From Pyrus communis (lineage: Eukaryota; Streptophyta; Magnoliopsida; Rosales; Rosaceae): a stretch of 64,000 nt of DNA. Made by a program: the position numbers and the translations under genes. Every line of letters begins with the position of its first letter. Position 1 is the first letter of the stretch. The stretch spans positions 13,348,088 through 13,412,087 of the forward strand of contig NC_084811.1 of assembly GCF_963583255.1 (NCBI RefSeq), in the 5' to 3' direction. Below are positions 1 through 11,369 of the stretch, piece after piece. The notes under the pieces were generated by a model. That model ran no database searches. It had not been told where the DNA came from and saw only the letters and a list, made by a program, of their open reading frames with translations.

Positions 1-3000
1 GCGCTCCTAAGCAACCCTAGACAAAAGAAAAACTTATATTAATTAGCAATTACAAATAATTATGTTATTAATGATTTTACTATGATTATTACCTTAAAGC
101 ATTTCCATCTCGATTCCGTGCAATCCTCTGGGATAGGGGTTGGTTTTGCAAACAACACATCTTGCAAACTGAGTAATGCACGCAATACTCTACGGACATA
201 TCGACTAATAGTTTCACCAGACCTAAAAAATCTAACTTGCATTGACATATTTTTATTGTGGTGGGCTAATATGTTAACAAAAGTAGCTACTTGCTCCTCT
301 ATTGTAACATGACCATCATCTACCAATCCACCACGAGTTTGTAGTAAATCACATAAAACTGCAAATGCATTCCTATCCATTCGTAGCTCCCACAAATAGT
401 TAGTATCACTCAATCGCGTGATACGATTTATTTCCTCTCTCCTAACATGAAGTCTAACAAATGTCCTCTGCTCTAAACTAGCTATTTCCTGTTGTCTCCT
501 TTGTTGTTGTCTATACCTCAACAATTGTGCATTCATAGTAAAGACTTGTGCCATTATAATCCAAACGTTCAAAAGAACAAAGAATTGAGTCTCATATTCA
601 TCCATACCTTCACATGCAAAAAAACAACACATTAATGAGTGGAGTATCAACATACGCTAAATTCATTTTAGATACTTGGACTTGGTAATAATGATAATAT
701 AATGTATAATAAAAAGCAAGGCCCAACAAACTATACAACGCAAAATAGTTCACTTGGAGGGTTTGGTTTAGACTAATGAAGTAAGTCATTGAAATTAAAA
801 GGAAGTAATAATATATAATGTTTATGTGCCACAAAATTCCCAACTGCACTGATTAGAGTGCTAGAATATGGCAAGTTGTAAGCGGATATACCTGCAATAA
901 CAAACTAACATTTAATATGAAAAATTAGGAAAGTAGAAGTAAGATCAGTCATGTCTCATAATGAAAAATAGAAGACTAATAAACAACCACGAGGCACAAA
1001 CCCTTGCCTCTCAAAAGTTAAACAGAGTATTATTAGCATTTGATTGCCAACAATAACATAGAAACTGTAATGCAGACAGCGGGCAAGTAGGTTGGTAGAG
1101 ATTAAGAATAACTGAGACCACATACGTGACTAACATATGAACATATTTTGCAAAAACTGTTTGGCCCGTGCAAGAGTCTGGATACCAAGAGCCAATCAAT
1201 CAAACAATATAGTTTGATTGATTATGAAGGTTCCAAAGTAATATGATTATATTGGATATGACATTACCTCCATAAAGCATTGTGCAGCATAAATTCCTCA
1301 TAACTATCAATCCAATCCTGTATATGTCCCTTACAATTACAACTAAAGTCTTCTCCCCTAACTTCACAGATCAAGTTTGACTTGATTTCAAACATTAGGG
1401 CGGTTCCTTAGGCACCTTCACATCTACATCTACCTATAACAAGCACGTACACACAAGCAGGCTTGAATCCTGTTATCTTAACGGGGAATGCCGTTACTTA
1501 TAGCCTGCAACAATTAAGTCCTCTCCCCTCATTTTTTCGTGTACCCTATTTTTTCTACATTCTCATTTCCTAACTTTCCTTTGCAAAACTAAAGCAGACC
1601 ACTTAGTTTCCTGATAAAGGCATAGTTCAGATGATTTGAGCATGACATCACGAAACTGTTTTGGCTTTCTAAGGGTTGTCTGAGTGTCAGTTAGGGGATC
1701 AATGGTTTGGAAAGCTGCAAACGAGATTGGGCCTGTTTTTCTCCAATTGCTATATTTACAAAAATATAAATCAATACAGGTCTGGAAACAAGATATGTTT
1801 GAAAGAAATGTTCACAAAGATAAAAATCATTAGTCATTACAATCCAATTACAGGCATGATTACTTCAAGCTAAAACTTAAGACAAACACGACAGCGCGTT
1901 CAACGAACGAAGACGACAAAAAGTCAAGAGAAGTGCAAAAGCTAGCCTATTATAACTTTTGAAACCTCTAAAACACGAGCGATGAACAACTAAATCCTGA
2001 AATCCACTAAGACCTAAAGCCATTAACAAAACCAGCTCACTCACTTCAAATCAATATCCATACAAATATGATAAAGTCAACAAAACCCAAATTGCTTACC
2101 TTTCCTATGAGATAGAAAGGAGAAAGCTTTATCTTTCAAGCAAACACCCACAGGAACAACAACCCTGTTGCCCAGAAAGCAAGAAAAGCACCTCAAAGGA
2201 GAAAACCTAAATCAGATCAAAGTACCAAAACCCTGATGCCCAGAAATCCCCTTTTTTTTCCCATTTCACAAAATACAAATTACAGATTGATATGTATTTA
2301 CTCAAGAAACAAAATCAGAACCATACAACTCAACAATCAAGAACACGAAGGCATCCAAGAAACACCAAATTGACCAAACTGACTGTCCAGAAAGACAGAT
2401 TGAAAGCGGAAACAGAAACCAAAGAAAAAAATGTACCAGACCCAGATGTGAAATCGCCAAAAAAAACTAGGCCTGGTTCCTTGTGGCCAAGTGCCCGAAA
2501 GATCAGTTAGTATTCGCTGGCCCCAGATGAGAAATCGCTATTTTTTATTTTATTTTTTCGAAAGATCAGTTAGTATTTAGCTGCACTCTAGTTGATACAA
2601 AATACAAACACAAACAGAGAACAAATAAAAAGAGAACAAATAAACAGAGAACAAATACATAAACAGAGAACAAATAAAAAACATTTGAACAATCGAAGAA
2701 AGAGAGACCGAGAGCTACACGAAAACAGATCGAACCTAGAACGGAGATGCAGAGCTGAAGATGCTATGGAAGAGGATGAGGAGGAAGGTTCGCAGAGCTG
2801 CTACACGGAAGATGCAGAGGTGAAGAGGCTACAGGGAAGAAGATGAGGAGGAAAGGGAAGATGCAGAGGGAGGAACACAACGGCTGAGAAGAAGAGGGAT
2901 AGTTTTTAGGGTTTGTTATATGATTTTTGATGTAAATTTTGAAAATGACAAGGGGCATTTTTGTCTTAAAATTTTGGAAATTTCTGTACCACATACATGG

Positions 3001-3158
3001 AACAACCCGTTCCAGGGTGGGGGTGTGGAACAAAAAATCATCCAAAACTTGTTCCGTGGAACAGCGCGTTCCACTCATTTTAGGCGCACCAAACGTGGGA
3101 CGGAACGCCTCGTCCCACTCTGTTCCGTTCCGTCCCGCGTATCAAACGCAACCAAAGA
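1..3158 (-). mobile_element. PIF/Harbinger DNA transposon, partial (runs off the window start)
   Basis: The element encodes a HARBI1-type transposase on the minus strand (93-653). Its presumed 5' end lies at about 3090-3158, where the minus strand reads GGTTGCGTTTGATACGCGGG followed by GGAACGG-type subterminal repeats, as in plant Harbinger ends. The stretch 660-2990 is AT-rich and has no convincing gene; 2615-2680 is a degenerate tandem repeat of AGAGAACAAATAAA. The 3' end and terminal inverted repeat partner lie outside the window, and I could not identify a TTA/TAA target duplication at the 3158 side, so the exact boundary is uncertain by some tens of bases. Confidence 0.6.
93..653 (-). 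CDS. HARBI1-like transposase/nuclease, first coding exon (partial gene)
   Basis: The reading frame contains the N-terminal region typical of plant HARBI1-like proteins: LRMDRNAFAVLCDLL, a conserved EEQVATFVNILAHHNKN helix, FFRSGETISRYV, and an ending ESRWKCFK. The frame stops being transposase-like exactly at a GT donor (minus strand AAG|GTAATAA, exon end at 93). The second Harbinger copy in this window splits at the same place, before NCLGALDG. The catalytic exon with the DDE residues therefore lies before base 1 and cannot be judged. The first Met is at 653, but a second Met at 605 (MDEYETQFF) is an equally good start. No stop or frameshift is seen in this exon, so the copy may be intact. 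In this family the protein acts with a Myb/SANT-like partner encoded by the same element; no such frame is visible here. Confidence 0.75.
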
Positions 3159-3368
3159 GACAGAAGGTTTAAACGAGCTATTTGGCCAGTTTTCGGTTGA
3201 ATTTGACCTTAGGGTAAAATGGAATCAAAACCAAACCATGACGAGGTGGATTGAGCGGGAGGGCAGAAAAAGATAGTGGCCATTGCAATTTAGGGGTTAA
3301 GCATTTCAGAGGAATCGAAAGAGGGCAAAACCCTACTCTACTGCTCATCTCCTCCAAGAGGACCACGA
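3159..3368 (+). promoter_or_regulatory. ALADIN 5' flank and leader
   Basis: Only about 210 bp separate the Harbinger end from the ALADIN ATG. I see no clear TATA box. The core promoter must either be very short or lie within the transposon. Confidence 0.35.
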
Positions 3369-3453
3369 ATGCCTTCCTTTCCTCATCCCGGTTCTGTCAC
3401 CATTTGCGAAATCAATCGCGACCTCAGTCAGTACCATCTCTCTCTCTACACCT

Positions 3454-3501
<48 letters not shown>

Positions 3502-6500
3502 TGATATTGCTGCATAACTATCTGCAGTCACTGCTGAGAGCCTCTCGGACGATGTAGCCAAGGACACTTATGGAAAGATTCTTGTTAGTAAACCTACAAA
3601 TTCTCTCTCTCTCTCTCTCTCTCTCTATATACACATATGTATCTATTTAATTTATGTTGGGTGGGTCGTATACATTGGCCGTTGATGTGACATTGGAGTT
3701 TCTCGGTGTGCAGGGAATGGTATTCAGCCCACTTCCGTTTCAATCGGATCAGCTGGTGCAGCCCCCTAGTCCCGACTATGATGCCGAGCAGGTTGTAACC
3801 GCATCTCCAACAAGGGGATTTCTAAAAAATTTGCAGGGGATTATTAACCTCACTCCTCTCTTCCGCCCTAATCATGTATGATACATTTTCTTTTCTACAT
3901 TTACTAATTACCCAATTAATTTTAAACTGTTTTTTCAATGATATAACAGAATTGCAGCTACATTGCATGAATGGTTGTTGAATTAGTGTATGTTCCTTTG
4001 GGCTGAGTGATTACTGTGGGAATCGAGTTAGGGGTTATCTCAATAACACTGCATGTATCATCTTGAGCATGAGAATTATTGGGCAAGACTTGCAAATAAT
4101 CCAAGTGTGGTATCCAGTATATTTTAAATTGGGATTTCATTTAGTGCCACTGTCCAGGTTTCCGTTGGTGTTAAGACATGTCCTCGTAAAAATTCATTGA
4201 ATGTTGATGTGACCATTGAATTACAAGTTGACCCTAATTATCCAGACACCTGATAAGTAAATGTTGAAATTCCTTGCCTTAACCGTATCATAAATTCATA
4301 GAGTTGGTGCTACAACTACGAATACATTGTGTTATCGGTACATTAGAAGGCTTGTAGGATGGGCCAAAGACATGACTTTAACCCTTGGATAGCAATAAGC
4401 ATAATATGAGAGACAACATTTGTGAAGCAATTTAAAAAAGACTTGTTATTGAGGAAGTGATAAAGGCTTCTTAAACATCCTTACTTAACTTGCAGGTAAA
4501 TTTATTACCAGAAGTTGATCTTCAAGGTGTGAGCTGGCACCAACATAAACATGTCGTAGCACTTATATCTGGCCCCAATCAAGTTATAATTCGTGATTTC
4601 GAGGATTTAGGTTAGATGCTTAACTATTTACTGCTTTCAATTATTTAAGTTTTTTGTCTGGTAATTTTGTTGGCTTGCCAATGCAATTTATACTTTAACA
4701 GAAGGGAAGGAGCCATGCATTTTGGCCAATGAATCCCAGAGAGAGGTCAAAGTACTTGAGTGGAGGCCAAACAGTGGGAGACAACTTGCTGTAGCATGCA
4801 AGCAAGTACCTCAATTTTGCTGCTCAAGATCTATATCTACATTTTATATATTTAGACAGGCTGTAAGTTGTAAGACTGAATTTCTCTCGTTGCATGTGTT
4901 TGATTTCAGAGGTGGAATTTGCATTTGGGCTGCTTCTTTCCCGGGAAGTGCAGCATCTATCAGATCTGGGTCTTCTTCCTTCCTGGGCACTCTCTCCAGA
5001 GGTTCTGGAATTCGATATACTTTGGTGGATTTTCTTCGAACTCATAATGAGGAACAGATTAGTGCGTTGTCATGGAGTCCTGATGGAAGATATCCAAACA
5101 ATCTCTGTTCTGATTTTCAATTGTGGTTAAACTTTGGAGACTCTACACTACATTACATGAATATGGAGGCTTTCATGCAATTTATCACTGTCATCCATAT
5201 CTGCAAACTTTATCAAATGTTTTGACAAAACTTTATATTTTTGTTTTCCTTTTGCATTGTATTGCCATTTTCCACAAAAAAAAAAAATTACTTTTTCTAC
5301 GGTATTATGTTGTGGCATCAATTTTCATTTTATACATAGGGATATTCTCAAGCAGGAAAAGAGCCTTTATTTTCAGATTAATTTCACACTTACTTCGTTC
5401 AGTTGTGCTATATGAGATTTCCTTGATGTGTACCTACATATTTGGCATCTGGTTCTTATGAGAGCTCATCATTTACCATATGGGATGTTTCTCAAGGTAT
5501 TCATCATATATCACCCGCTTTGATTGCTACTAACATTCTATGTGTTCTCTTTTGGATGCTCACCGTCAAAAGTGTTCTCAAGTTTTCTGAATGACTTTGT
5601 TGGCTATTACATGAAATTGTTGTGTGTTTTCTGTGTTATTTATTGTTTCATTAATCATCTTTAGCACGTTAGTTACTACATTACAACAACCATTCTAGAA
5701 TTATTAGTGATAAGTGATAGATACTCCTTTGACCCTTCCACCATCTTTATTCTTTCATTGTATTGAAACTTCAATAAAGGATTCATGTTAAAGTGGTGCG
5801 ATTATGGTACATGGCTCGAGTCATAACCCATGGAAAGATATTTCCCACAGGCATGCTCCTTTCTCACGCTGCTCCCAGTTTGTTTCAGGAAACGGAGGAA
5901 GAAATAAGTTTTGGGAAGACGTGTGGTTGGGGAAATGTTCTGAATGTTCTGTTTCTCAGGCTTGAAAATATGCCCAGGTTTCCTAATAAAGACATTTTTA
6001 GCATCGTCGACTATTCTAGTAGTTTGAGGAACTGGACTTTTGGTTTGAGGAGAAACTTGAATGAGGCTTGGGTGGAAGAGTCATCTTCTGTATTGGATGT
6101 TCCCGAAAATGTTGCCATTCACTCTCAAGGATTGATTCACTAGATTCCCAGCACGTCTTATTTCTCCGAATTTTGTAATTCAGGCTCAGCGCCTCGTTTC
6201 ATTCCTATGGTTTGATCAGGAAGTCTAGAGCTCTTTCTAGGGTTAATATTCTGTCTTGGCTTGTGGCTCACAATAAGGTGAATACTTGTGACATGGTCCA
6301 AAGAAGAAGGCCAAATTCTATTTTGTCCCCAATTGGTGTGCTAATATGTAAGAAGAATATGGAATTGGTTGTTTATACTTTCCATCATTTCCCTTTGACG
6401 TTATGTTGGCATAAGCTGTTCAGTGATATGAAAATAAGTTGGGTAAGGAGCCTTAAGAAAAAATTCAGTTTTGGTCCATGCTATGGGCTGTCTATCCAAT

Positions 6501-9500
6501 GAGTTCGGTGGTTGATCTATCTCAGCTATCTGTTTTTGTTCTGCCCTGGGAGAGTCTTTTTGTTCTGTTGTTTCTTTGCTGGCTTTTCTTTTTGTTTTTC
6601 TGTAGTGGTCTTCTTGACAACAGAATTCAAGCTGGATGGATGAGTGGAAGAGTGCATCTAGTGTGTTGTGCGACCATTTTATGCCACTAAAGCTCAAGGG
6701 AAAATTTTATAGGATGGAAATAAGGCCATCAGTGCTTTATGGCAGGAATGTTGGGCGGTCAAGCATCAACACATGCAAAAAATGAGTGTAGTGAAGATGA
6801 GAATGCTTCATTGAATGTTGGGATTAGGCTTTGTTGTTGTTGTCGTCTTCTTGACAACACACTCTTTGTAGTTTTTTCTTGTTTGTTAGCTTTAAATTGT
6901 CTCTTTCTTAACAACACACACACACACACACACTCAAGTTAAAACATCCATGCTGTAAAGGGACAGATTGTAGCTAATTTATTGATTTTGTTTTTCTGTC
7001 AAAATAACTTGATCTGGTTTACTTTTACTCAACTTAAACCTCAAGTATTTGCGACTTAATCGTAAAAAAGTTGCATATACTGATGGAGAACTGACAAAAG
7101 GAAGACTGGTTAGTAAACTACTAATGAATCCTTTTCAATGAATGATTTGGTAGATACTCAGAAGATTGGGCAAAAACAACAAAAGGCAAAGACTTCATTT
7201 GATACTGCTTTTAAAAGCTGGCATTTGCTTTTCTTTTAAAAAAGGAATGAATTATTTGGTATATTGCCTAGGTTCTTTTTCTTGTGCTTATGCTGTGTTT
7301 TTGGTGCTTTTACAAAACATTATAGGAAGTGCCTTCTAAAAGCGGCTTATGGTCGAGCGGACTGGCATTACTTAGTGAATATTTATGGATCTTTCTCTGC
7401 CCCCAACCACTCTAGCCAGGATCTATTATTTTAAATTTTAAATTTTTTCTGATTAGTGATAAGATGGTTTTATTTCTTGAAGCAGAAAAAGTACACTCTT
7501 ATTTTGAAACTTATGATTTCATTTCCTTACCTGGTTTCTCAGGGCTTGGGACACCTATTAGACGAGGACTAGGTGGCATTTCAATGCTGAAGTGGTCGCC
7601 AACTGGGGATTACTTTTTTTCGGCAAAATTGTACTTTCATCATTTGACCAGTTGCACTTTTATATTTCTTAATCTTAGTTGAAAATGGGCAGTTTTGGAT
7701 GAACAAGATGATCATTCTATTCTTTTTCAGTGATGGAACATTTTATCTTTGGGAGACAAACACATGGACATCTGAACCATGGTCTTCAACTAGTGGCTTC
7801 GTCAAGGTAAACAAAATTGACATCTAACTAATTTGTTGTTGCACACAATTTTTTGTCTTGATTTTCTTTTTTCTAAATTGATGACCCTTACATACTGCTA
7901 TAAAAACATTTTGATGATTGAGGTCTCAGCCTATGGGCCATTATTCTGTATTTTCTTTTCTTTTCTCCTGTTTTATTTTATTTTATTTTTCGTCCATTTT
8001 GTGCTGCATAGAAATTCTGTAGTGTTCAGTTCAAATTCCTTGCAAGATTTTTTAAGTTTAGGCTACCCCCACCTTTTGCACCTCTCTCTCTCTCTCTTCC
8101 GTATAACTAATTACTTACTCTTGAATCGCATTTAATGGCACATTTCCATAACCGAAAGTACTTTATTGGTTGAAGTTTTTGCTTTTTTATTTATACTTAT
8201 ACTCATTGTGTCTTGTTATACTAGGGAGCATCATGGGATCCTGATGGGCGTATGATACTTCTCGCTTTCTCTAAATCTTCAACCATGGGTTCAATTCACT
8301 TTGCTTCAAAGCCTCCATCACTTGGTATGTGAGCTTAGATGAAAGTTATGTTTGAGTGCATTGAACATCTATTGCCTTTTTATCCCTATTTATTGTCTTT
8401 TTTTTTTTTTTTTTTTATTCTTCAACTTATCGACATGAAAACATTGTTGGAAACCTAACAACAGGCATATAAGATATTTTGAATAATAAGTTAACATATA
8501 AGATGTTTTGAATCATAATTAAGGTTGTCCTCTTTCTAGTGGAAAACAGTTCGAGAAATCTCGGAAAGCAGGCAAAACTGTGGATATAGAATATGAAATT
8601 TGAGAAAAAAGCTTAGCAACAATAGTTTAGTGCTTTGGAGGAAGTTTTTAATCTTAAACTGATATCTATAGTACTTGAGGTAGTACTTGGGTATTGTCTA
8701 GTGTTATTAAGACATCCAAAGATTGAAAATTGCATTTGTCTTTATGATCTCAGATTCTCTCTTGAAAAAGAAAACTTCAGAAAGGGAGAACAATCTATTT
8801 ATTGTATTGCAATGAATGGAATTCACGAGCTATTAAAAAAAATATAGGATCAAATCTCTCTGAAAATCTGCTGTAGAATTTCAACCCGTAAATTAAGCTA
8901 ACAAGCAATTACAATGACTTTTAACTTAAGAAATCAGGAGCGTAAATCAAGCAATTTAGTTATAATTTCCTACGTTAACAACACTCCTGAAGTTTGAGCA
9001 TAGAACCTGACTCTCAGCTTGGTGCAAGTAGAATGAATCTTGTGATATGCCTAGTGAAGATGTCAACAAAATACTTTTCAGTGGGATAAATGAGTCAAAA
9101 CCTTTTCTGATGCCACTTTAGTGTGTAGGCTCGTGATTTTCTCTTTGTTGGAGAACCTGCCCAATCTGCACCGTGATATCCCTCAATATGAGGATTTCTT
9201 TATTTCAAAAGAATAAAAATTCTCTGAATACATTTCCTTGCTTAGTGGGAGCAGTGTAACCTTGGGAGCTAATATTGACTTATTTTGTTAAAGAAGCATT
9301 TTCATGTAGACTGTGTTCCTTTTGACAGATTGGTAATGTGATGGTTGTCATGAGGAAAAAGAACTTGTGAAATTCGATTTTGAAACAAATGTCAACAGTG
9401 TCATGACAAATAACAGTTTTTGACATGCGCACTTATTACCTGTTGAAGTGATGCTTGAATTTTATTTCTGAATCTCACTGGTAAAGTGATGTTTGAATTT

Positions 9501-11010
9501 TGCAGATGCGCACTTATTACCTGTTGAACTACCAGAGATGATGTCCTTAACAAATAGGTATACATTAATTCATTTTTATTGTTTATTTTTCACTATTTGG
9601 ATTGCTTTATGAGTGTTTGATCAACGACATATCATTTAATGGGCTGTCTTCATGAGTTGATTGGAAAAGACAATTTTATTCGCATTATTTCTTGATAAGC
9701 TGGATGTTGTAATCGAGTTAATTTGAGACTTTTTTTTTTTTTTTTTTTTTCTTTTTTTTAATATTTTATGGTACCCATTAATTTTCTTAATTCCTGAAAT
9801 GTCTAGTAAGAGGGCCAGCTGCCTTAATTAGGTAGTCAGAGGTGAAGTCAGGTTTTCAACATTTCTGTTTCGGAGTGCTTATAATGCTTACTGCATTAAA
9901 TCTTACTTTGTCATTCACCCATCATGTTTACCGTCCCTCACCATGTGGTCACGGTGCTTTGTGCTGCCATGTACTCCTGTACGCAAAGACAATGCATTTG
10001 CTACTATTGCCGTCTGAAAACAAATGAAAAGGTCAAAAAAATGAAAAGGAAAGAAAAGAAGTAGTTACTAAAGTAGACATGGTTATGCTATTCATATTGC
10101 CTGATATGTAAATGAATAGATTTAAGGTCATCCTTCCGCTCTTCTTTCCTTCGTATTATGTTCCTGCCTGGACTTTCTGTTTCAGTTTGGACAAGAGATT
10201 AAACATTCTTTATGAGGATTGAATATTTGATTGGACTAAACAGTCCTCAAACTAATAATTTCAGAAAAGCTTTACGGTTTATTATTTCACATTATAGTTG
10301 CATTGCAATAAACATCGGGGTAGATATTCTCAATTTATTAACCCTTGCACATTGTAATGTTTGTCCAAAACAGTTCTGATTTGTTGTTATCTCCTTCAGT
10401 CAAGGCATTGAGAAGATAGCTTGGGATGCTTCAGGAGAGCGACTGGCTATATCTTTTAAAGATGGCGGTGACTTATACTGGGGTCTTATTGCCATTTACG
10501 ATGTTAGGAGGACCCCTCTAATATCTGCATCATTGATGTGAGTTGATTATTCTTATTGTTTGTATTGTAGTTACCATACTTTTTTTCTTTCTCTAAAACA
10601 TTGGCTGAATGATGAATTTTTTCTGTCCATACACGTTCATTGAATTAATTTTGCTGAAAAACGGGATATCAATCCTTGTGTTACTAACGATTTACCATGA
10701 TGTGAATTCAGTGGGTTTATTAGAGGTCCCGGAGACAATCCAAAACCAGTGGCGTTTTCATTTCATGACAAGTTTAAACAGGGACCATTGCTTTTTGTGG
10801 TAAGTCTGAGTCCTAGTACTCAAATGTTGTATGCTTTACCCCCATGTACTTGGAACCCTTGCCTATAATCCATTTAAGTATCTCTGTATCGATTTCTCGA
10901 AAATAAATGAAGAAATTTTAGACTAACGAGTGCTTTTACTTTTGCAGTGTTGGAGTAGTGGATTATGCTGTACCTACCCTCTCATATTTCGTTCCCATGT
11001 TCTTCCCTAG
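3369..11010 (+). CDS. ALADIN: ALADIN, WD40-repeat nucleoporin (14 exons, 444 aa)
   Basis: Exons: 3369-3426, 3528-3583, 3714-3875, 4496-4610, 4702-4801, 4910-5089, 5438-5496, 7543-7630, 7731-7806, 8225-8324, 9506-9557, 10400-10537, 10712-10799, 10948-11010. The joined frame is open for 444 codons, close to the plant family length. It begins MPSFPHPGSVTICEINRDL and ends CCTYPLIFRSHVLP. WD-type blades are visible (VKVLEWRPNSGRQLAVAC, ISALSWSPDGRYLASGSY, ISMLKWSPTGDYFF, IEKIAWDASGERLAISF). In the family ALADIN is a scaffold subunit of the nuclear pore, anchored through the membrane nucleoporin NDC1. Intron 5 is GC-AG and intron 6 looks U12-type AT-AC; the other introns are GT-AG. Intron 7 (2,046 bp) is swollen by LINE insertions. 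The start codon is the first ATG giving the conserved N-terminus. The gene converges on the arabinofuranosidase gene. Confidence 0.93.
3459..3498 (+). repeat. (CA)n microsatellite in ALADIN intron 1
   Basis: About 20 CA units in a row, preceded by CT-rich sequence. A (CT)n run follows in intron 2 at 3602-3626. Translation across these runs gives His/Thr repeats that are not protein. Confidence 0.95.
4802..4909 (+). other. GC-AG intron 5 of ALADIN
   Basis: The conserved peptide VACKGGICIW is restored only if the intron begins GCAAGT at 4802 and ends TTTCAG at 4909. No GT donor nearby keeps the frame. CAA|GCAAGT resembles the usual GC-donor consensus AG|GCAAGT. Confidence 0.8.
5090..5437 (+). 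other. Probable U12-type AT-AC intron 6 of ALADIN
   Basis: Joining GGAAG|ATATCCAAAC to TACCTAC|ATATTTGGC gives SWSPDGRYLASGSYESSSF, the expected WD-repeat sequence. No GT-AG choice does this. The donor starts ATATCC, matching the first six bases of the U12 AT-AC consensus. TTCCTTGAT at 5419-5427 fits the U12 branch-site consensus. Its branch adenosine lies 11 nt before the AC end, a distance normal for U12 introns. Confidence 0.8.
5793..6608 (+). mobile_element. Degenerate L1-type LINE fragment in ALADIN intron 7
   Basis: Frames around 5885-5960 read VSGNGGRNKFWEDVWLGKC, the motif just before the zinc-binding domain of plant L1 reverse transcriptases. The stretch 6215-6430 encodes LSRVNILSWLVAHNKVNTCD and QRRRPNSILSP, typical of that domain (zf-RVT). 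Stops and frameshifts break it, so it is not functional. The orientation is the same as ALADIN, and the sequence is removed with the intron. Confidence 0.75.
6623..6845 (+). mobile_element. 5'-truncated RTE-type LINE with target duplication
   Basis: The remnant contains [44 protein letters not shown] sequence and a GGCTTTGTTGTTGTTG tail, which mark the 3' end of plant RTE LINEs. The 14-bp direct repeat TCTTCTTGACAACA at 6609-6622 and 6846-6859 flanks it exactly, so this is a genuine target-primed insertion into the older L1 fragment. There is an internal deletion before the tail. Confidence 0.85.
8975..9185 (-). mobile_element. Possible Copia-derived scrap in ALADIN intron 10
   Basis: The sequence (ACACTCCTGAAGTTTGAGCA, then GAAGATGTCAACAAAATACT) resembles the inverted 3' part of plant Copia elements, which I recall as 'acactcccctcaagttggagca ... 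gaagatatctgcaagttg'. The similarity is judged by eye and no protein is readable. Confidence 0.3.
9424..9528 (+). repeat. Local duplication of the start of ALADIN exon 11
   Basis: The 23-bp exon start ATGCGCACTTATTACCTGTTGAA occurs at 9506-9528 and again in the intron at 9424-9446. A second pair (AAGTGATGCTTGAATTTT and AAGTGATGTTTGAATTTT) lies between them, showing a tandem duplication of about 60-80 bp. The upstream copy is preceded by TTTTTGAC rather than an AG, so it lacks an acceptor. Confidence 0.85.
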
Positions 11011-11369
11011 TTTGTTACCGCCCGAGTTTCCAGTGACGAGACTTTGTAGCTTATATTGTGAAGTTGAATACCGTTCGACGAAGCATTTCAGTTCACTTTT
11101 TTTTTTCAATGTTGAAAGGGAAGTTTATTGTAAGGTATGATTAGGTTATTTAAGGGTTCCAACAATGAATTACAGAAACCGGTTTTGTCAATTCAAACTG
11201 CGCAGAACATTTACAAATTAATATACGTGCCCGCCGCAACTGAGAAACGCTGTTTTAGGGAGGTTATTTCATATAATTACACTGGATTATTGCCTACGAT
11301 TACACTGGGACTGGCAACTGGTTATTTTACTTGACTTAATTGACACGATACAATGTTCATCCCTAACTT
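11011..11369. other. Convergent intergenic space between ALADIN and the arabinofuranosidase gene
   Basis: Only 359 bp separate the two stop codons, so the 3' untranslated regions must share or overlap this segment. I see no gene here. Confidence 0.8.

Noticed and set aside
2764..3276. Overlapping frames near 2.8-3.3 kb
   Set aside because: They fall in purine-rich low-complexity DNA and the Harbinger terminal region and are not protein-like.
3451..3500. His/Thr-repeat peptide
   Set aside because: It is a translated (CA)n microsatellite in ALADIN intron 1.
4722..5225. 167-codon frame taken as one exon
   Set aside because: It spans ALADIN exons 5 and 6 only because the GC-AG intron and the start of the AT-AC intron happen to be open; the conserved protein requires splicing.
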